This document shows positions 52,285-61,259 of a stretch of DNA of 64,000 bases, piece by piece. The translations under genes and the position numbers were made by a program. The stretch covers positions 682,001 through 746,000 of the forward strand of contig NZ_JAPDOE010000001.1 of assembly GCF_026013365.1 (NCBI RefSeq). Direction: 5' to 3'. The stretch is from Paenibacillus sp. LS1 (GTDB lineage Bacteria > Bacillota > Bacilli > Paenibacillales > Paenibacillaceae). The notes under the pieces were generated by a model. It did not search any database and was not told where the DNA came from. It was given only the letters and a program-made list of their open reading frames with translations. Position 1 is the first letter of the stretch; each line of letters begins with the position of its first letter.

Positions 52285-53907
52285 CTAGAGTTGAACATTG
52301 TGGGGTCTTGCAGCTGCTTTGTCCCGCACAAACTTGCGGAAGGTGAATACCAGCTTTAACTTAAGCAGATCATTTGTCTTTTTAAAGTCCATTTGCAGTA
52401 AGCTGCCGACTTTCTCCATCCGATAGGTGACCGTGTTCCGGTGCACAAACAGCTGCTTGGCAGCTTCATTGATCAATCCGTCATTTTCGATAAAGGACTC
52501 CAATGTATTCATCAGCACCTGATTGGGATCACCGTCCCTGGCAAGTAACGGTTCAAGTACTTTGTTGCAGTAGTTCTCCATGATGTTATCCGGTACATGT
52601 TGAAAAACGTAGGCAAATTCAAGCATTTCAAATTGCAGCGCACGGTCTTTCATACCGAACCGACGAGCCAATTGTCGAGTATCCAGACACTCCTGGTACG
52701 CTTCACGGAGCGATTTGGGCTCATGCTTCATTTTGCTGATCCAGAATCGCGGAGCCGGCGCTCCTTTCGCTTCTTGTGCTGCCAGAACATCACCGAACCG
52801 GCTCAACAGAAAACTCGACAGCTCCTCTCCGTAATCTCGCCCTGTTGGACAGGTGTATATAGACAGAATGCCATCTTCGATCTGAAAATGCTGTGAGGCC
52901 GTAAATTGCATCAGCGGATTGTATTGCAACTCGCGATGAATCTGTTTCAGTAGCTTTCCCTCGGCAAACACAGTTGGCTCAAGCGTAATCAGCACGCACT
53001 GATAGGTTCCCTGGAACAAATGGACACCTTTGTTTTCGCTCAAGGTGGTCAATTCCTGAACCGTCATTTTGTTGTCCAAATACTGTGAAAGCAGTGTGCG
53101 CATCTCATCTTGCACGGTCGGATTAATATGCTCACGATAAGTCATATCCATATAGAATGCCAGTACATCAGCAGCCTGCTGGAACAGCTCTTCTTCTGCT
53201 CGAAGCGATAGGGCTGAATCCGTAAACACAAGCAACGATCCGTACTCTTCATCATTTTGCTTAATCGGTACGCGATGACAGCTTCCCTGATTCCATTTCA
53301 CTCGATGCATGACGGATTTCCAAGGCCAGCCTTGTGTTACCGCATCTCCCGCAATGCCTTCACTGCCATAGAGCACATGCCCACGAGAACCAATGACGGC
53401 AAGCGGATAGTTCAATACCGTGGCTAGTTCTGCAAACACATTCCGGTGTGGCTGCTGTTGCAGCGCAAACTGCATTAATTTCTTCTGCTTCTGCACGACC
53501 TCATGCAGCAATCGGTTACTGCGTTCATGTTCAGCCTTGAACAAGGCATTCATCTGGTCGGAGAAAGTGAATTGAAAAGGAAGCTCAAGCAGCGGTAAAC
53601 GAAGTCGATCGGCTTCCTCGACAATACCTTGGGGAATGGACTGCCAGAAACGCCCCAGCTTGATGCCGAGTCCTGCACAGCCACGTTCATTCAAGCGCCG
53701 CATCAAACGTAGTGCATCCGTCTCGCTGTCTTTCATAATAAAAGCGGTGGTGAACAACATTTCTCCGGATTTGATCCAATCCGCGATATCAGGAGCGTCC
53801 ATGACGTTAACGGATTTCATCATCCGTGAAGTCCCTTCTCCACCCGCAACCAGTTTGGCCTCTGACAACGGGTATACCTGTAAAGCCTCTTTGACCGTAA
53901 GTTGCAT
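52285..53907 (-). CDS. pucR: PucR-family transcriptional regulator of purine catabolism
   Basis: 540 aa. The N-terminal PucR domain (residues about 5-125: MQLTVKEALQVYPLSEAKLVAGGEGTSRMMKSVNVMDAPDIADWIKSGEMLFTTAF) probably senses allantoin-type ligands. A central GGDEF-like/CdaR segment follows, then a C-terminal helix-turn-helix (NDGLINEAAKQLFVHRNTVTYRMEKVGSLL). ATG at 53907 has GGGAGG upstream. It is monocistronic with a terminator, upstream of and in the same direction as pucL. By homology it activates the puc genes. Confidence 0.92.
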   Translation of the reverse strand: MQLTVKEALQVYPLSEAKLVAGGEGTSRMMKSVNVMDAPDIADWIKSGEMLFTTAFIMKDSETDALRLMRRLNERGCAGLGIKLGRFWQSIPQGIVEEADRLRLPLLELPFQFTFSDQMNALFKAEHERSNRLLHEVVQKQKKLMQFALQQQPHRNVFAELATVLNYPLAVIGSRGHVLYGSEGIAGDAVTQGWPWKSVMHRVKWNQGSCHRVPIKQNDEEYGSLLVFTDSALSLRAEEELFQQAADVLAFYMDMTYREHINPTVQDEMRTLLSQYLDNKMTVQELTTLSENKGVHLFQGTYQCVLITLEPTVFAEGKLLKQIHRELQYNPLMQFTASQHFQIEDGILSIYTCPTGRDYGEELSSFLLSRFGDVLAAQEAKGAPAPRFWISKMKHEPKSLREAYQECLDTRQLARRFGMKDRALQFEMLEFAYVFQHVPDNIMENYCNKVLEPLLARDGDPNQVLMNTLESFIENDGLINEAAKQLFVHRNTVTYRMEKVGSLLQMDFKKTNDLLKLKLVFTFRKFVRDKAAARPHNVQL

Positions 53908-53972
53908 GGACACTACCTCCCATATATATAACACATAAATGTGTTATTCTCGTTCCTACATCTTTATTTTGG

Positions 53973-53978
53973 ATTATA
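53973..53978 (-). promoter_or_regulatory. -10 element of pucR
   Basis: Minus-strand TATAAT with no good -35 at 16-18 bp, consistent with activator dependence. A nitrogen box lies upstream. Confidence 0.45.
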
Positions 53979-54019
53979 TTTCTAATTAAATATATATTCA
54001 TCCATTTAACTCGGTTTAT

Positions 54020-54036
54020 TGTTAAGTATTATAACA
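54020..54036. promoter_or_regulatory. TnrA/GlnR box of pucR
   Basis: TGTTAAGTATTATAACA fits TGTNAN7TNACA exactly. It is centred near -62 relative to the start predicted from the TATAAT, almost the same spacing as at pucL. Confidence 0.7.
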
Positions 54037-54072
54037 TCAAATTCCAGAATAAAGCTTACACGGCAAAAAAAT

Positions 54073-54123
54073 AAAACCTATGACCTAATTACAGCGCACT
54101 CTCCTGTAATCGGCATAGGTTTT
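54073..54123 (-). terminator. terminator after the hybrid kinase
   Basis: AAAACCTATG/CATAGGTTTT arms with nested ATTACAG/CTGTAAT pairing are followed on the minus strand by TTTATTTTTTT. Confidence 0.85.
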
Positions 54124-54127
54124 CAGA

Positions 54128-56872
54128 TCAGATTTCCAATGTTTCGTGATTGATCCATAACTTCATTCGTGATAATACTTCTTTGATATTCAGCGGTTTG
54201 CTGAGATAGTCCGAAGCGCCTGCTGCAATACATTTTTCCCGATCCTCTTTCATGGCCTTGGCAGTCAGCGCAATAATCGGAAGCTGAGTCAGACCAAGTC
54301 GTTCGCGGATCTGGCGAGTTGTCTCGTAGCCATCCAGTTCAGGCATCATGATATCCATCATGATGATATCAGGTTTGACTCCTCCACGCTCCAACAATTC
54401 CAGACACTCGTACCCGTTCTGCGCTGAAATGACATTCATGCCGTATTGCTCAAGAGCGTTAGCCAGAGCATATACATTACGTATATCATCATCAACGACC
54501 AGCACTTGACGGCCGCTCAGCAACGATTCTTCCAACGGTGTCAATAAAATATCCGATTGAGCCGGGATCAATGAAGGAAGTTTATTGATCTCTGGCGTGG
54601 TGCTAGCCACCTCATTCAGGAACAACCGGGATGCTTGGATGGTCTCAGGTTCATCTCTTCGCAGTGGCAGGAACAGCGTGAACACACTGCCATGTCCTTC
54701 ACGGCTTGTTGCCGAGATTGAACCACCCAGCAGGGTCGCAAGCGATTGAGAGATGGACAAGCCCAAACCGGTTCCTCCGTATTTACGTGCTGTAGCTCCA
54801 TCCGCCTGTTTGAATGCATCGAAGATCTGCAGGAGTTTGTTATCCGCAATCCCGATCCCTGTATCACTGACGGAGAAAGCAATCACGTCGGTCTCTTGGC
54901 CGTTCTCTTCAAGGTTCGCCAGACTCATTCTGGAGATGGTTAAGGCTACTTCACCCTCACTGGTGAACTTGAATGCGTTCGAGAGCAGATTTCGGAGAAT
55001 CTGATGCAATCTCATCTCATCTGTCACGATCACTTCCGGCAAAGGACTTTGGAGCTGAATACGAAAATCTATTTTTTTCTGTTCCGCTGTTTTCAAGAAA
55101 TACTGATTCATGACTTCAGGCAGACTGCCCAGGTAGACATCATCGAAATCCACTTCCATCTGTCCGGCTTCCACTTTGGATAGATCCAGAATATCGTTGA
55201 TCAGATTCAGCAGGTCCTTGCCTGATTTGTGAATGACTGAAGCATAGTTCTGCTCTTCACTATTCAAGTGTTGATTTTTGTTTTCAGACAATATTTCCGA
55301 TAAAATCAACATGCTGTTGAGCGGTGTCCGCAGTTCATGGGACATGTTCGCCAAAAACTCTGATTTGTACCCCGAGCTCGTTCGTAACTGATCCGCCACA
55401 ACCGAGAGTTCATTGGCTGATGTCTCTGCAGCGCTCTTCTGTACTTCCAGGCGATCGTTAAGCATATGAAGCTCTTCGGTCTGCATTTGCAGTTCCTCTG
55501 TCTGAGACAGCATTTCTTCGGTCTGCGCCTGAAGTTTCTCCGATTGTGCCTGTAATTCTTCATTCAGAACTTGTGATTCATCATATAATTGCTGTAATTC
55601 CATACGAGTGACGGTGGAATGTAGTGAAACACCGAAAATGTCCGTCAGTTCTTGCATCAGCTTCATGTCACTCTCTTGCAGCGGCTTCATTGAAGCAAGC
55701 TCAATTACCGCAATAGTTCTGCCTTCGAACAGGACCGGTACTACGGTAAGTGATGCCGCAGATGCATACCCGAGACCCGAAGAGATTCGGATATAGTTTT
55801 GGGGCAGATCATTCATGCGCAACACTCGCTTCTCGACAGCACTTTGACCCACAAGACCCTCACCCGGGGCAAGCGACACTTTACCGAGTGAACGTTCTTT
55901 CTCTCCATCCGCAGCATATGCAGCCACGCGCAGCAGTCGATTATCTTTCCAGTAATACAAGACGCTATAGGGAATTTCAAACAGGATGGCAAGCTCGTTC
56001 AGGAACAAGCGTGACAATCCCTCCAGCGTAGTCGGGTTCTGCAAAAGTGTGGCAATGCCTGTGATCTGGTCCTTGATCCGATTCTGTTCCTGCACTTCAT
56101 CCAGCAACTTGTTCGTTTCATTCCCCAGATCACCCACTTCATCACGTGTTCGCACCTGAATTCGCTGCTTCAGGTTCCCACCTTTGGAAATATCACTGAT
56201 CGTTTGCATGACATCTCGTAACGTTTTGACGATATTCCCTGAGATTACGATCGCAGCGGTAATTGATAATGCTGCAATAACACCCCAGAGCGTATACATA
56301 ATCGTCAACAGTGTGGAGCTACGTGCGGCAAGATCAGTTACCCTTGCTTCCGTCAGCGCAATTTCGGTGTTACGGAAGGTCGCGAGCTGGGTTCTCAGCA
56401 AGTCAATTTCAGATTTACCCGGATCAGACTGGAAGAAAGCAATTACCTGTGCTTGATCCCCTTGCTTTTTCAAGTTTACCGACGGTTCCCCAGCGATCTC
56501 AATCCAGCGTGTAATATGTGATTTGATATTCTGCAGACTCTGCTGCTGTGAAGGATTGTCACTAATGAGAGCATTTAGCTGATCATAGTTCGTATTCCAC
56601 TGCGAGAGGCCTTGGGAATAAGGCTCCAGGTAACTTTCATTGCCTGTAATCATGAATCCACGCTGTCCTGTTTCCATGTTCAAGACATTTTTTTCAATGG
56701 CGTTTGTCAGATTATGTACTTCCAGATCATGATGGCTGATAAAATCATTTTCCTTCTGTAACACATTGATTTGGGCCGTAAGCACTAGTAAAACAGCACC
56801 AAACAAAAGCACAACTACAAGATAGCCCAATAGAATTTTGGAGCGTATCGTAAATCTTCTCGTTTTTGACAA
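54128..56872 (-). CDS. hybrid sensor histidine kinase (CHASE3-HAMP-GAF-HisKA-HATPase-REC)
   Basis: 914 aa membrane kinase. TM1 near residues 10-35, extracellular CHASE3 domain (NLTNAIEKNVLNMETGQRGFMITGNESYLEPY), TM2 near 195-215, HAMP, a GAF domain, then a glutamine/glutamate heptad helix (QAQSEKLQAQTEEMLSQTEELQMQTEELHMLND). Phospho-acceptor His is in SHELRTPLN; ATP motifs are NAFKF, DTGIGI and GTGLGLSISQSL. The C-terminal receiver has VLVVDDDIRN, phospho-acceptor Asp in IIMMDIMMPELDGYE and Lys in YLSKPL. Start TTG at 56872 with TGGAGG; an ATG 42 bases earlier is possible. No response-regulator gene is adjacent. Confidence 0.92.
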   Translation of the reverse strand: MSKTRRFTIRSKILLGYLVVVLLFGAVLLVLTAQINVLQKENDFISHHDLEVHNLTNAIEKNVLNMETGQRGFMITGNESYLEPYSQGLSQWNTNYDQLNALISDNPSQQQSLQNIKSHITRWIEIAGEPSVNLKKQGDQAQVIAFFQSDPGKSEIDLLRTQLATFRNTEIALTEARVTDLAARSSTLLTIMYTLWGVIAALSITAAIVISGNIVKTLRDVMQTISDISKGGNLKQRIQVRTRDEVGDLGNETNKLLDEVQEQNRIKDQITGIATLLQNPTTLEGLSRLFLNELAILFEIPYSVLYYWKDNRLLRVAAYAADGEKERSLGKVSLAPGEGLVGQSAVEKRVLRMNDLPQNYIRISSGLGYASAASLTVVPVLFEGRTIAVIELASMKPLQESDMKLMQELTDIFGVSLHSTVTRMELQQLYDESQVLNEELQAQSEKLQAQTEEMLSQTEELQMQTEELHMLNDRLEVQKSAAETSANELSVVADQLRTSSGYKSEFLANMSHELRTPLNSMLILSEILSENKNQHLNSEEQNYASVIHKSGKDLLNLINDILDLSKVEAGQMEVDFDDVYLGSLPEVMNQYFLKTAEQKKIDFRIQLQSPLPEVIVTDEMRLHQILRNLLSNAFKFTSEGEVALTISRMSLANLEENGQETDVIAFSVSDTGIGIADNKLLQIFDAFKQADGATARKYGGTGLGLSISQSLATLLGGSISATSREGHGSVFTLFLPLRRDEPETIQASRLFLNEVASTTPEINKLPSLIPAQSDILLTPLEESLLSGRQVLVVDDDIRNVYALANALEQYGMNVISAQNGYECLELLERGGVKPDIIMMDIMMPELDGYETTRQIRERLGLTQLPIIALTAKAMKEDREKCIAAGASDYLSKPLNIKEVLSRMKLWINHETLEI

Positions 56873-56991
56873 CGCGGAAACCTCCAAATATATACGAATC
56901 CCATTCATGTACATTAAAACTGTTGCATATGTAGTTTATATGTATACGTATAGTCTGACAAGCTTTAAGTTCATCCATCTGCATAAGAAAA

Positions 56992-57013
56992 ACGACCTGC
57001 TTATGCAGGTCGT
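56992..57013 (-). terminator. terminator after fumC
   Basis: Perfect 9-bp stem ACGACCTGC/GCAGGTCGT with a 4-nt loop and five T on the minus strand. Confidence 0.85.
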
Positions 57014-57050
57014 CATCTTCATCCATCCGTATTACTCATTTAGGCTGATT

Positions 57051-58439
57051 TTAGGCCTTTGGAGCGATCATTTTGGCTGGATCGACATATTGATCAAATT
57101 GCTCTTCCGTAAGCAGGCCCGTTTGTAACGTCGCCTGTTTCAAAGACAAGCCTTCTTTATGCGCAAGCTTTGCAATTTTGGCTGCATTCTCATATCCAAT
57201 GTACGGGTTGAGCGCTGTAACGAGCATAAGTGAGTTGTTCAGATTATGTTCAATCTGATCCAGGTTAGGCTCGATGCCTACGGCACACTTGTCATTAAAC
57301 GCAATAATGGAGTCCGCCAGCAGTTGCACAGATTGCAGGAAGTTATAGATGATGACCGGTTTGAATACATTCAGTTCAAAATTACCCTGACTCGCTGCGA
57401 ATCCAATCGCTGCATCATTCCCCATGACCTGCGTAACCACCATGGTGATGGCCTCACTCTGAGTTGGGTTGACTTTACCTGGCATAATGGAGCTGCCTGG
57501 CTCATTCTCCGGAATACGGATTTCTCCCAATCCACTACGAGGGCCACTGGCTAACCAGCGGACGTCATTGGCGATTTTCATCAAATCAGCTGCAAGCGCT
57601 TTAACCGCACCGTGCGCATACACAACCTCATCATGACTCGTAAGTGCATGGAATTTGTTTGGTGCAGATACAAAATCCTTACCTGTATGCTTGCCAATCT
57701 CCTTGGCAGTAAAGTCTCCAAAGTCCGGATGCGCATTAATGCCCGTTCCGACAGCTGTACCGCCGATCGCAAGCTCTTTCAGGTACTGCACACTTTCACG
57801 AATCATGCGCTCGCTCTTGCCCAACATGGCTTCCCAACCACTGATCTCCTGACCGAGCGTAATCGGTGTTGCATCCTGAAGGTGGGTACGTCCAATTTTG
57901 ATAATATCCTTGAATGATTTCGACTTGTCTGCAAAAGTGGATTTCAATACCGCAATTGCCGGCAAAAGTTGATCCTCAACAGCCAGAACACCTGCGACAT
58001 GCAGAGCCGTTGGGAATGTGTCGTTAGAGCTCTGGGACATGTTCACGTCATCATTTGGATGCAGACGCTCTTCCTTGCCCTTTTGCTCCAGCAGTTGGTT
58101 ACCCAGATTAGCAATGACTTCATTCACGTTCATGTTGGATTGTGTTCCGCTTCCTGTCTGCCACACAACCAGTGGGAAATGGTCGTCAATTCGGCCTGCA
58201 ATAATCTCGTCTGCTGCATAAGCAATGGCATCGGACTTGGCCGCAGATAATTTACCCAATTTATGGTTACTGGCCGCAGCACTTTTTTTCAAAATGGCAA
58301 GGGCACGTATAACTTCCATCGGCATATGTTCACTGCCAATCGGAAAGTTCTCCTTGCTACGCTGCGTCTGAGCTCCCCACAGCCTGTCGGCTGGTACTTT
58401 CATTTCGCCTAACGTATCTCTCTCAATGCGGTATTCCAC
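57051..58439 (-). CDS. fumC: class II fumarate hydratase
   Basis: TCA-cycle hydration of fumarate to L-malate; soluble homotetramer. The 462-aa product starts [28 protein letters not shown], as B. subtilis FumC (citG) does. It has [46 protein letters not shown] and the superfamily signature [12 protein letters not shown] chose the GTG at 58439 with GGAGGAGG upstream; a 23-residue extension is unsupported. Monocistronic. Confidence 0.96.
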   Translation of the reverse strand: MEYRIERDTLGEMKVPADRLWGAQTQRSKENFPIGSEHMPMEVIRALAILKKSAAASNHKLGKLSAAKSDAIAYAADEIIAGRIDDHFPLVVWQTGSGTQSNMNVNEVIANLGNQLLEQKGKEERLHPNDDVNMSQSSNDTFPTALHVAGVLAVEDQLLPAIAVLKSTFADKSKSFKDIIKIGRTHLQDATPITLGQEISGWEAMLGKSERMIRESVQYLKELAIGGTAVGTGINAHPDFGDFTAKEIGKHTGKDFVSAPNKFHALTSHDEVVYAHGAVKALAADLMKIANDVRWLASGPRSGLGEIRIPENEPGSSIMPGKVNPTQSEAITMVVTQVMGNDAAIGFAASQGNFELNVFKPVIIYNFLQSVQLLADSIIAFNDKCAVGIEPNLDQIEHNLNNSLMLVTALNPYIGYENAAKIAKLAHKEGLSLKQATLQTGLLTEEQFDQYVDPAKMIAPKA

Positions 58440-58572
58440 TTGCTTGTCCTCCTCCAAAAAGATGGTTTGGGTCTCTACAAAGCTTGTGTATCTCGTCATA
58501 TTATACATGATTTACGAGCAGGTTTTCACCTTTTCGACAAAATTGTAAGCGTAGCGCAAAATGGACATGAAT

Positions 58573-59583
58573 TTATTTTTGTGACGCAATGGGATACAGT
58601 CGGCTAGTCTGTTCGAATAGTTCACCTGGCTCCAGACCGATCAATCCGATTTCTTCCGCCGGGATGCCTTCAACATTCGGGGCATTAACCAGGTTCATCT
58701 GTGGTTCAGGACAGAAGAATTCGCCACCCATGTTATTGTTCCAGATCATCCAATGCTTGTACGATGTACCCACATCATATACCAGTTTGTCTCCAGTACG
58801 TTGATCCGTAAGCTCCATATAGTTACGCCCATTCTGAGGTTCTGCCGTGTAATGATTATCCATAGCTGCAAAGAACGGACTACCTCCGTCTTTCTTCAAT
58901 TGTTCTTCCTCAGGTGTAAGCGGTTGAAATTGTCCAGTTGGCAATGAACGCTCATTCAATTCACGGCGTTGTCCAATCGTAATTTTGGCCGTGTAGTCCG
59001 AGGCTTGGCTGTCTGGTGCGAACGGTACAGCGATCGCCGTGTGGAATGCAAACAGGTTAGGCATGTATTCCTTCCCGTTATTGCGCACGATCAATTGCTG
59101 CTGAAGTCCTTGGCTACTCAAAGAGTAACGAAGCGTTACCGTGAACGTAAACGGCAGGTACTGATGGAATGTATGTCCCTCTCTCACGTCCTGGCTAAGC
59201 AGCACATAACTCTCCAATTGGTCAGAACCGTATCCCTCAACCTTCCATTCGGCATCGTGCAAGAATCCATGCAAATGATTACCTGTAGCCGGTTCATTCA
59301 CAGGCAATTGATAGACTTTACCATTCCAGGGGAAGCGACCATCCTCATAACGGTTCGGCGGAGAAAGAATTGGAATTCCATAGACCGCAGGTGCAGCCAT
59401 AAACTCATCCATCTGATCCTGATTCGGCTCTCTCAAGTAACGGAATTCCTTTTCGGTATCCCGGAAAGCGACGAGGTTGGCACCCACGCTTGGAATAACT
59501 GCCGCTTCAAATTGATTAAAACGAAGCCAGACGGCCGGAATCCCTCCAAATTGTTCTTCGAATGCTGCATTTTGCTGTGTCAT
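58573..59583 (-). CDS. aldose 1-epimerase family protein
   Basis: 336 aa beta-sandwich mutarotase of the galactose-mutarotase superfamily. Conserved catalytic features are visible: NRYEDGRFPWNGKVYQLPVNEP, the His region GNHLHGFLHDAEWKVEG, a second His in FAFHTAIAVPF and Glu in IGLIGLEPGELFE. AGGAGG lies 11 bases before the ATG at 59583; an ATG 21 bases earlier is less likely. No sugar operon adjoins it. Confidence 0.87.
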   Translation of the reverse strand: MTQQNAAFEEQFGGIPAVWLRFNQFEAAVIPSVGANLVAFRDTEKEFRYLREPNQDQMDEFMAAPAVYGIPILSPPNRYEDGRFPWNGKVYQLPVNEPATGNHLHGFLHDAEWKVEGYGSDQLESYVLLSQDVREGHTFHQYLPFTFTVTLRYSLSSQGLQQQLIVRNNGKEYMPNLFAFHTAIAVPFAPDSQASDYTAKITIGQRRELNERSLPTGQFQPLTPEEEQLKKDGGSPFFAAMDNHYTAEPQNGRNYMELTDQRTGDKLVYDVGTSYKHWMIWNNNMGGEFFCPEPQMNLVNAPNVEGIPAEEIGLIGLEPGELFEQTSRLYPIASQK

Positions 59584-59709
59584 CGTTATATGTACCTCCT
59601 GCATACTAAGGTTATATTATACGGCTCGACTATATCATGCCCGGGCACAAAATACCAATCTATGATAGAGAACAAATTCATGATTAAACCTCAAAAAAGA
59701 AATGAAAAA

Positions 59710-59735
59710 GACAGCTGCAAACGGCTGCGGCTGTC
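59710..59735 (-). terminator. terminator after the MBL hydrolase
   Basis: Ten-base arms GACAGCCGCA and TGCAGCTGTC with one mismatch, then TTTTTC on the minus strand. Confidence 0.75.
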
Positions 59736-59762
59736 TCTGTCACCATTCTTATTATGGTTCAA

Positions 59763-60572
59763 TTAATCTACGTATTTGCCGTGATCCGGCACCGTGCTCT
59801 CTTCAAAGTCCAGATCAAGCTGCTTGAGGGATTCACTTAGCATATCTCCGCTCAAGGCATGCCCATGCCCAGTAATGGCAAGTTTCGGCTCCAGATGCCT
59901 TATATGCTGAACAGATTGATGTGCAGCCTGCCAATCGGTTGTGAAATAAGATGGCGGGCCATGCAACTGTTTGTCCTGAAGTAACACACTCCACAGCGAT
60001 TCCTGCTTCACCGTAATGATCGCGTCCCCTGCAATCAGCAAACGATCCGCTTCCCGAAACAGTGACACATGTCCAGGTGTGTGACCTGGCGTGTGCACCC
60101 ATTCCCATCCCGATACGCCTGGAACGGAATGATCTTTCGGCAGACTGAATATCCGATCATCCAGATTGATTGCCTCATTGGGATAAGCGAATGACAATCT
60201 GGACATTAGACCTCCACCTACAGAAGGGTCCGCCGGCGGGTAATCTTTCAATCCCGTCAAATATGGAATCTCAAGCGGGTGCGCATATACAGGCACACCC
60301 CAGAATTGTTCCAGTTCAATAACGGTTCCTACATGGTCGAAGTGGCCATGTGTCAATATGATCGCAGATGGCGGACCTTGAAAACGTTCGCTTGCAACCT
60401 GAACAATATGATCCGTGAACCTCGCCATTCCGGTGTCCACGAGGACCCAGTTCCTGCTTCCTGGCTCTCCGATGAACACGACATTAACGAATAGTGTACG
60501 CAGACTGAGAATATCGGGCGCGACTTCTTCAAGCCCCGTCAACCCTTCTGTAATCAGATTGTCAGATGCCAT
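59763..60572 (-). CDS. metallo-beta-lactamase-fold hydrolase
   Basis: 269 aa. The zinc motif is HGHFDHVG (HxHxDH), followed by His in HTPGHTPGHVSLF, Asp in LIAGDAIIT and His in ITGHGHAL, the full glyoxalase II-type set. GGGAGG lies before the ATG. Could be a thioesterase, lactonase or glyoxalase-like enzyme; nothing nearby narrows this. Confidence 0.87.
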   Translation of the reverse strand: MASDNLITEGLTGLEEVAPDILSLRTLFVNVVFIGEPGSRNWVLVDTGMARFTDHIVQVASERFQGPPSAIILTHGHFDHVGTVIELEQFWGVPVYAHPLEIPYLTGLKDYPPADPSVGGGLMSRLSFAYPNEAINLDDRIFSLPKDHSVPGVSGWEWVHTPGHTPGHVSLFREADRLLIAGDAIITVKQESLWSVLLQDKQLHGPPSYFTTDWQAAHQSVQHIRHLEPKLAITGHGHALSGDMLSESLKQLDLDFEESTVPDHGKYVD

Positions 60573-60668
60573 TCACGGTTACCTCCCATTAGGCGGATTG
60601 TCTCTCTGGTTCCATTCATCTCGTAGACTTCCCTTTTCTGGATCATCTATTCAACATTTCCAATAAAA

Positions 60669-60706
60669 TAGACGGTATACACCCTGTTTCGGGCATACAC
60701 CGTCTA
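60669..60706 (-). terminator. terminator after the 60.8-kb small gene
   Basis: Long arms TAGACGGTGTATGCCC and GGGTGTATACCGTCTA, nearly fully paired, followed on the minus strand by TTTTATTGG. Confidence 0.85.
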
Positions 60707-60752
60707 GTATAGTCATCAACACGACACAATAGAACAAGAACATCTCGGCCAG

Positions 60753-61025
60753 TTAAGCCGGAAATGCCTCCAAAGCAGCATCGAGCAATTGATTGTACAG
60801 ATCGTCATCATTCTCAAGCAGCTCGTCCATACGCAGCAACTCATCTTCATCTCCGGATTGTTCTGTGAAATGCAAGCTATAGTCCCAGTCTTTTCCGTTC
60901 TTGCTCATGAAGGTAATCTCATACACTGACTTTTCGCCTTCTGTGCGGTAAACGGTATTTCCCACGTACCCTTTTTCACCTTCACGGCGCATTTCAGTAC
61001 GGATAATTTCAATATTCACAATCAT
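60753..61025 (-). CDS. uncharacterised small acidic protein
   Basis: 90 aa, no recognised family. The N-terminal half is predicted beta-rich (VNIEIIRTEMRREGEKGYVGNTVYRTEGEKSVYEITFMSKNGKDWDYSLHF). The C-terminal half is strongly acidic and helical (DEDELLRMDELLENDDDLYNQLLDAALEAF). AAAGGAGAG lies directly before the ATG; a GTG two codons on has better spacing. Single gene with a strong terminator. Confidence 0.72.
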   Translation of the reverse strand: MIVNIEIIRTEMRREGEKGYVGNTVYRTEGEKSVYEITFMSKNGKDWDYSLHFTEQSGDEDELLRMDELLENDDDLYNQLLDAALEAFPA

Positions 61026-61161
61026 TCTCTCCTTTAATCTTTCATCTACAGTAGGTCTCCTACATTTCTGGTAAACCTAGTTTGGTAATTATTATTGGTT
61101 AATTGTACAATATATATCGTAGCAACGTATACCTTATTCAATGAAGGAACCATTCTGAGTC

Positions 61162-61189
61162 CTTACATCGTTGTAATGAGGATTATAAT
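61162..61189 (+). promoter_or_regulatory. promoter of the first M29 gene with embedded palindrome
   Basis: Perfect -10 TATAAT (61184-61189) with weak -35 CTTACA 16 bp upstream. The spacer and -35 hold TTACATCGTTGTAA (61163-61176), arms TTACA/TGTAA, a possible operator. The rest of the 234-bp gap shows nothing. Confidence 0.5.
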
Positions 61190-61259
61190 ACGTGTTTGAA
61201 CAACATCTATATTAGCCAACAAGCTACGATATTATTATCACATTGGAGGAAAAAATAGC

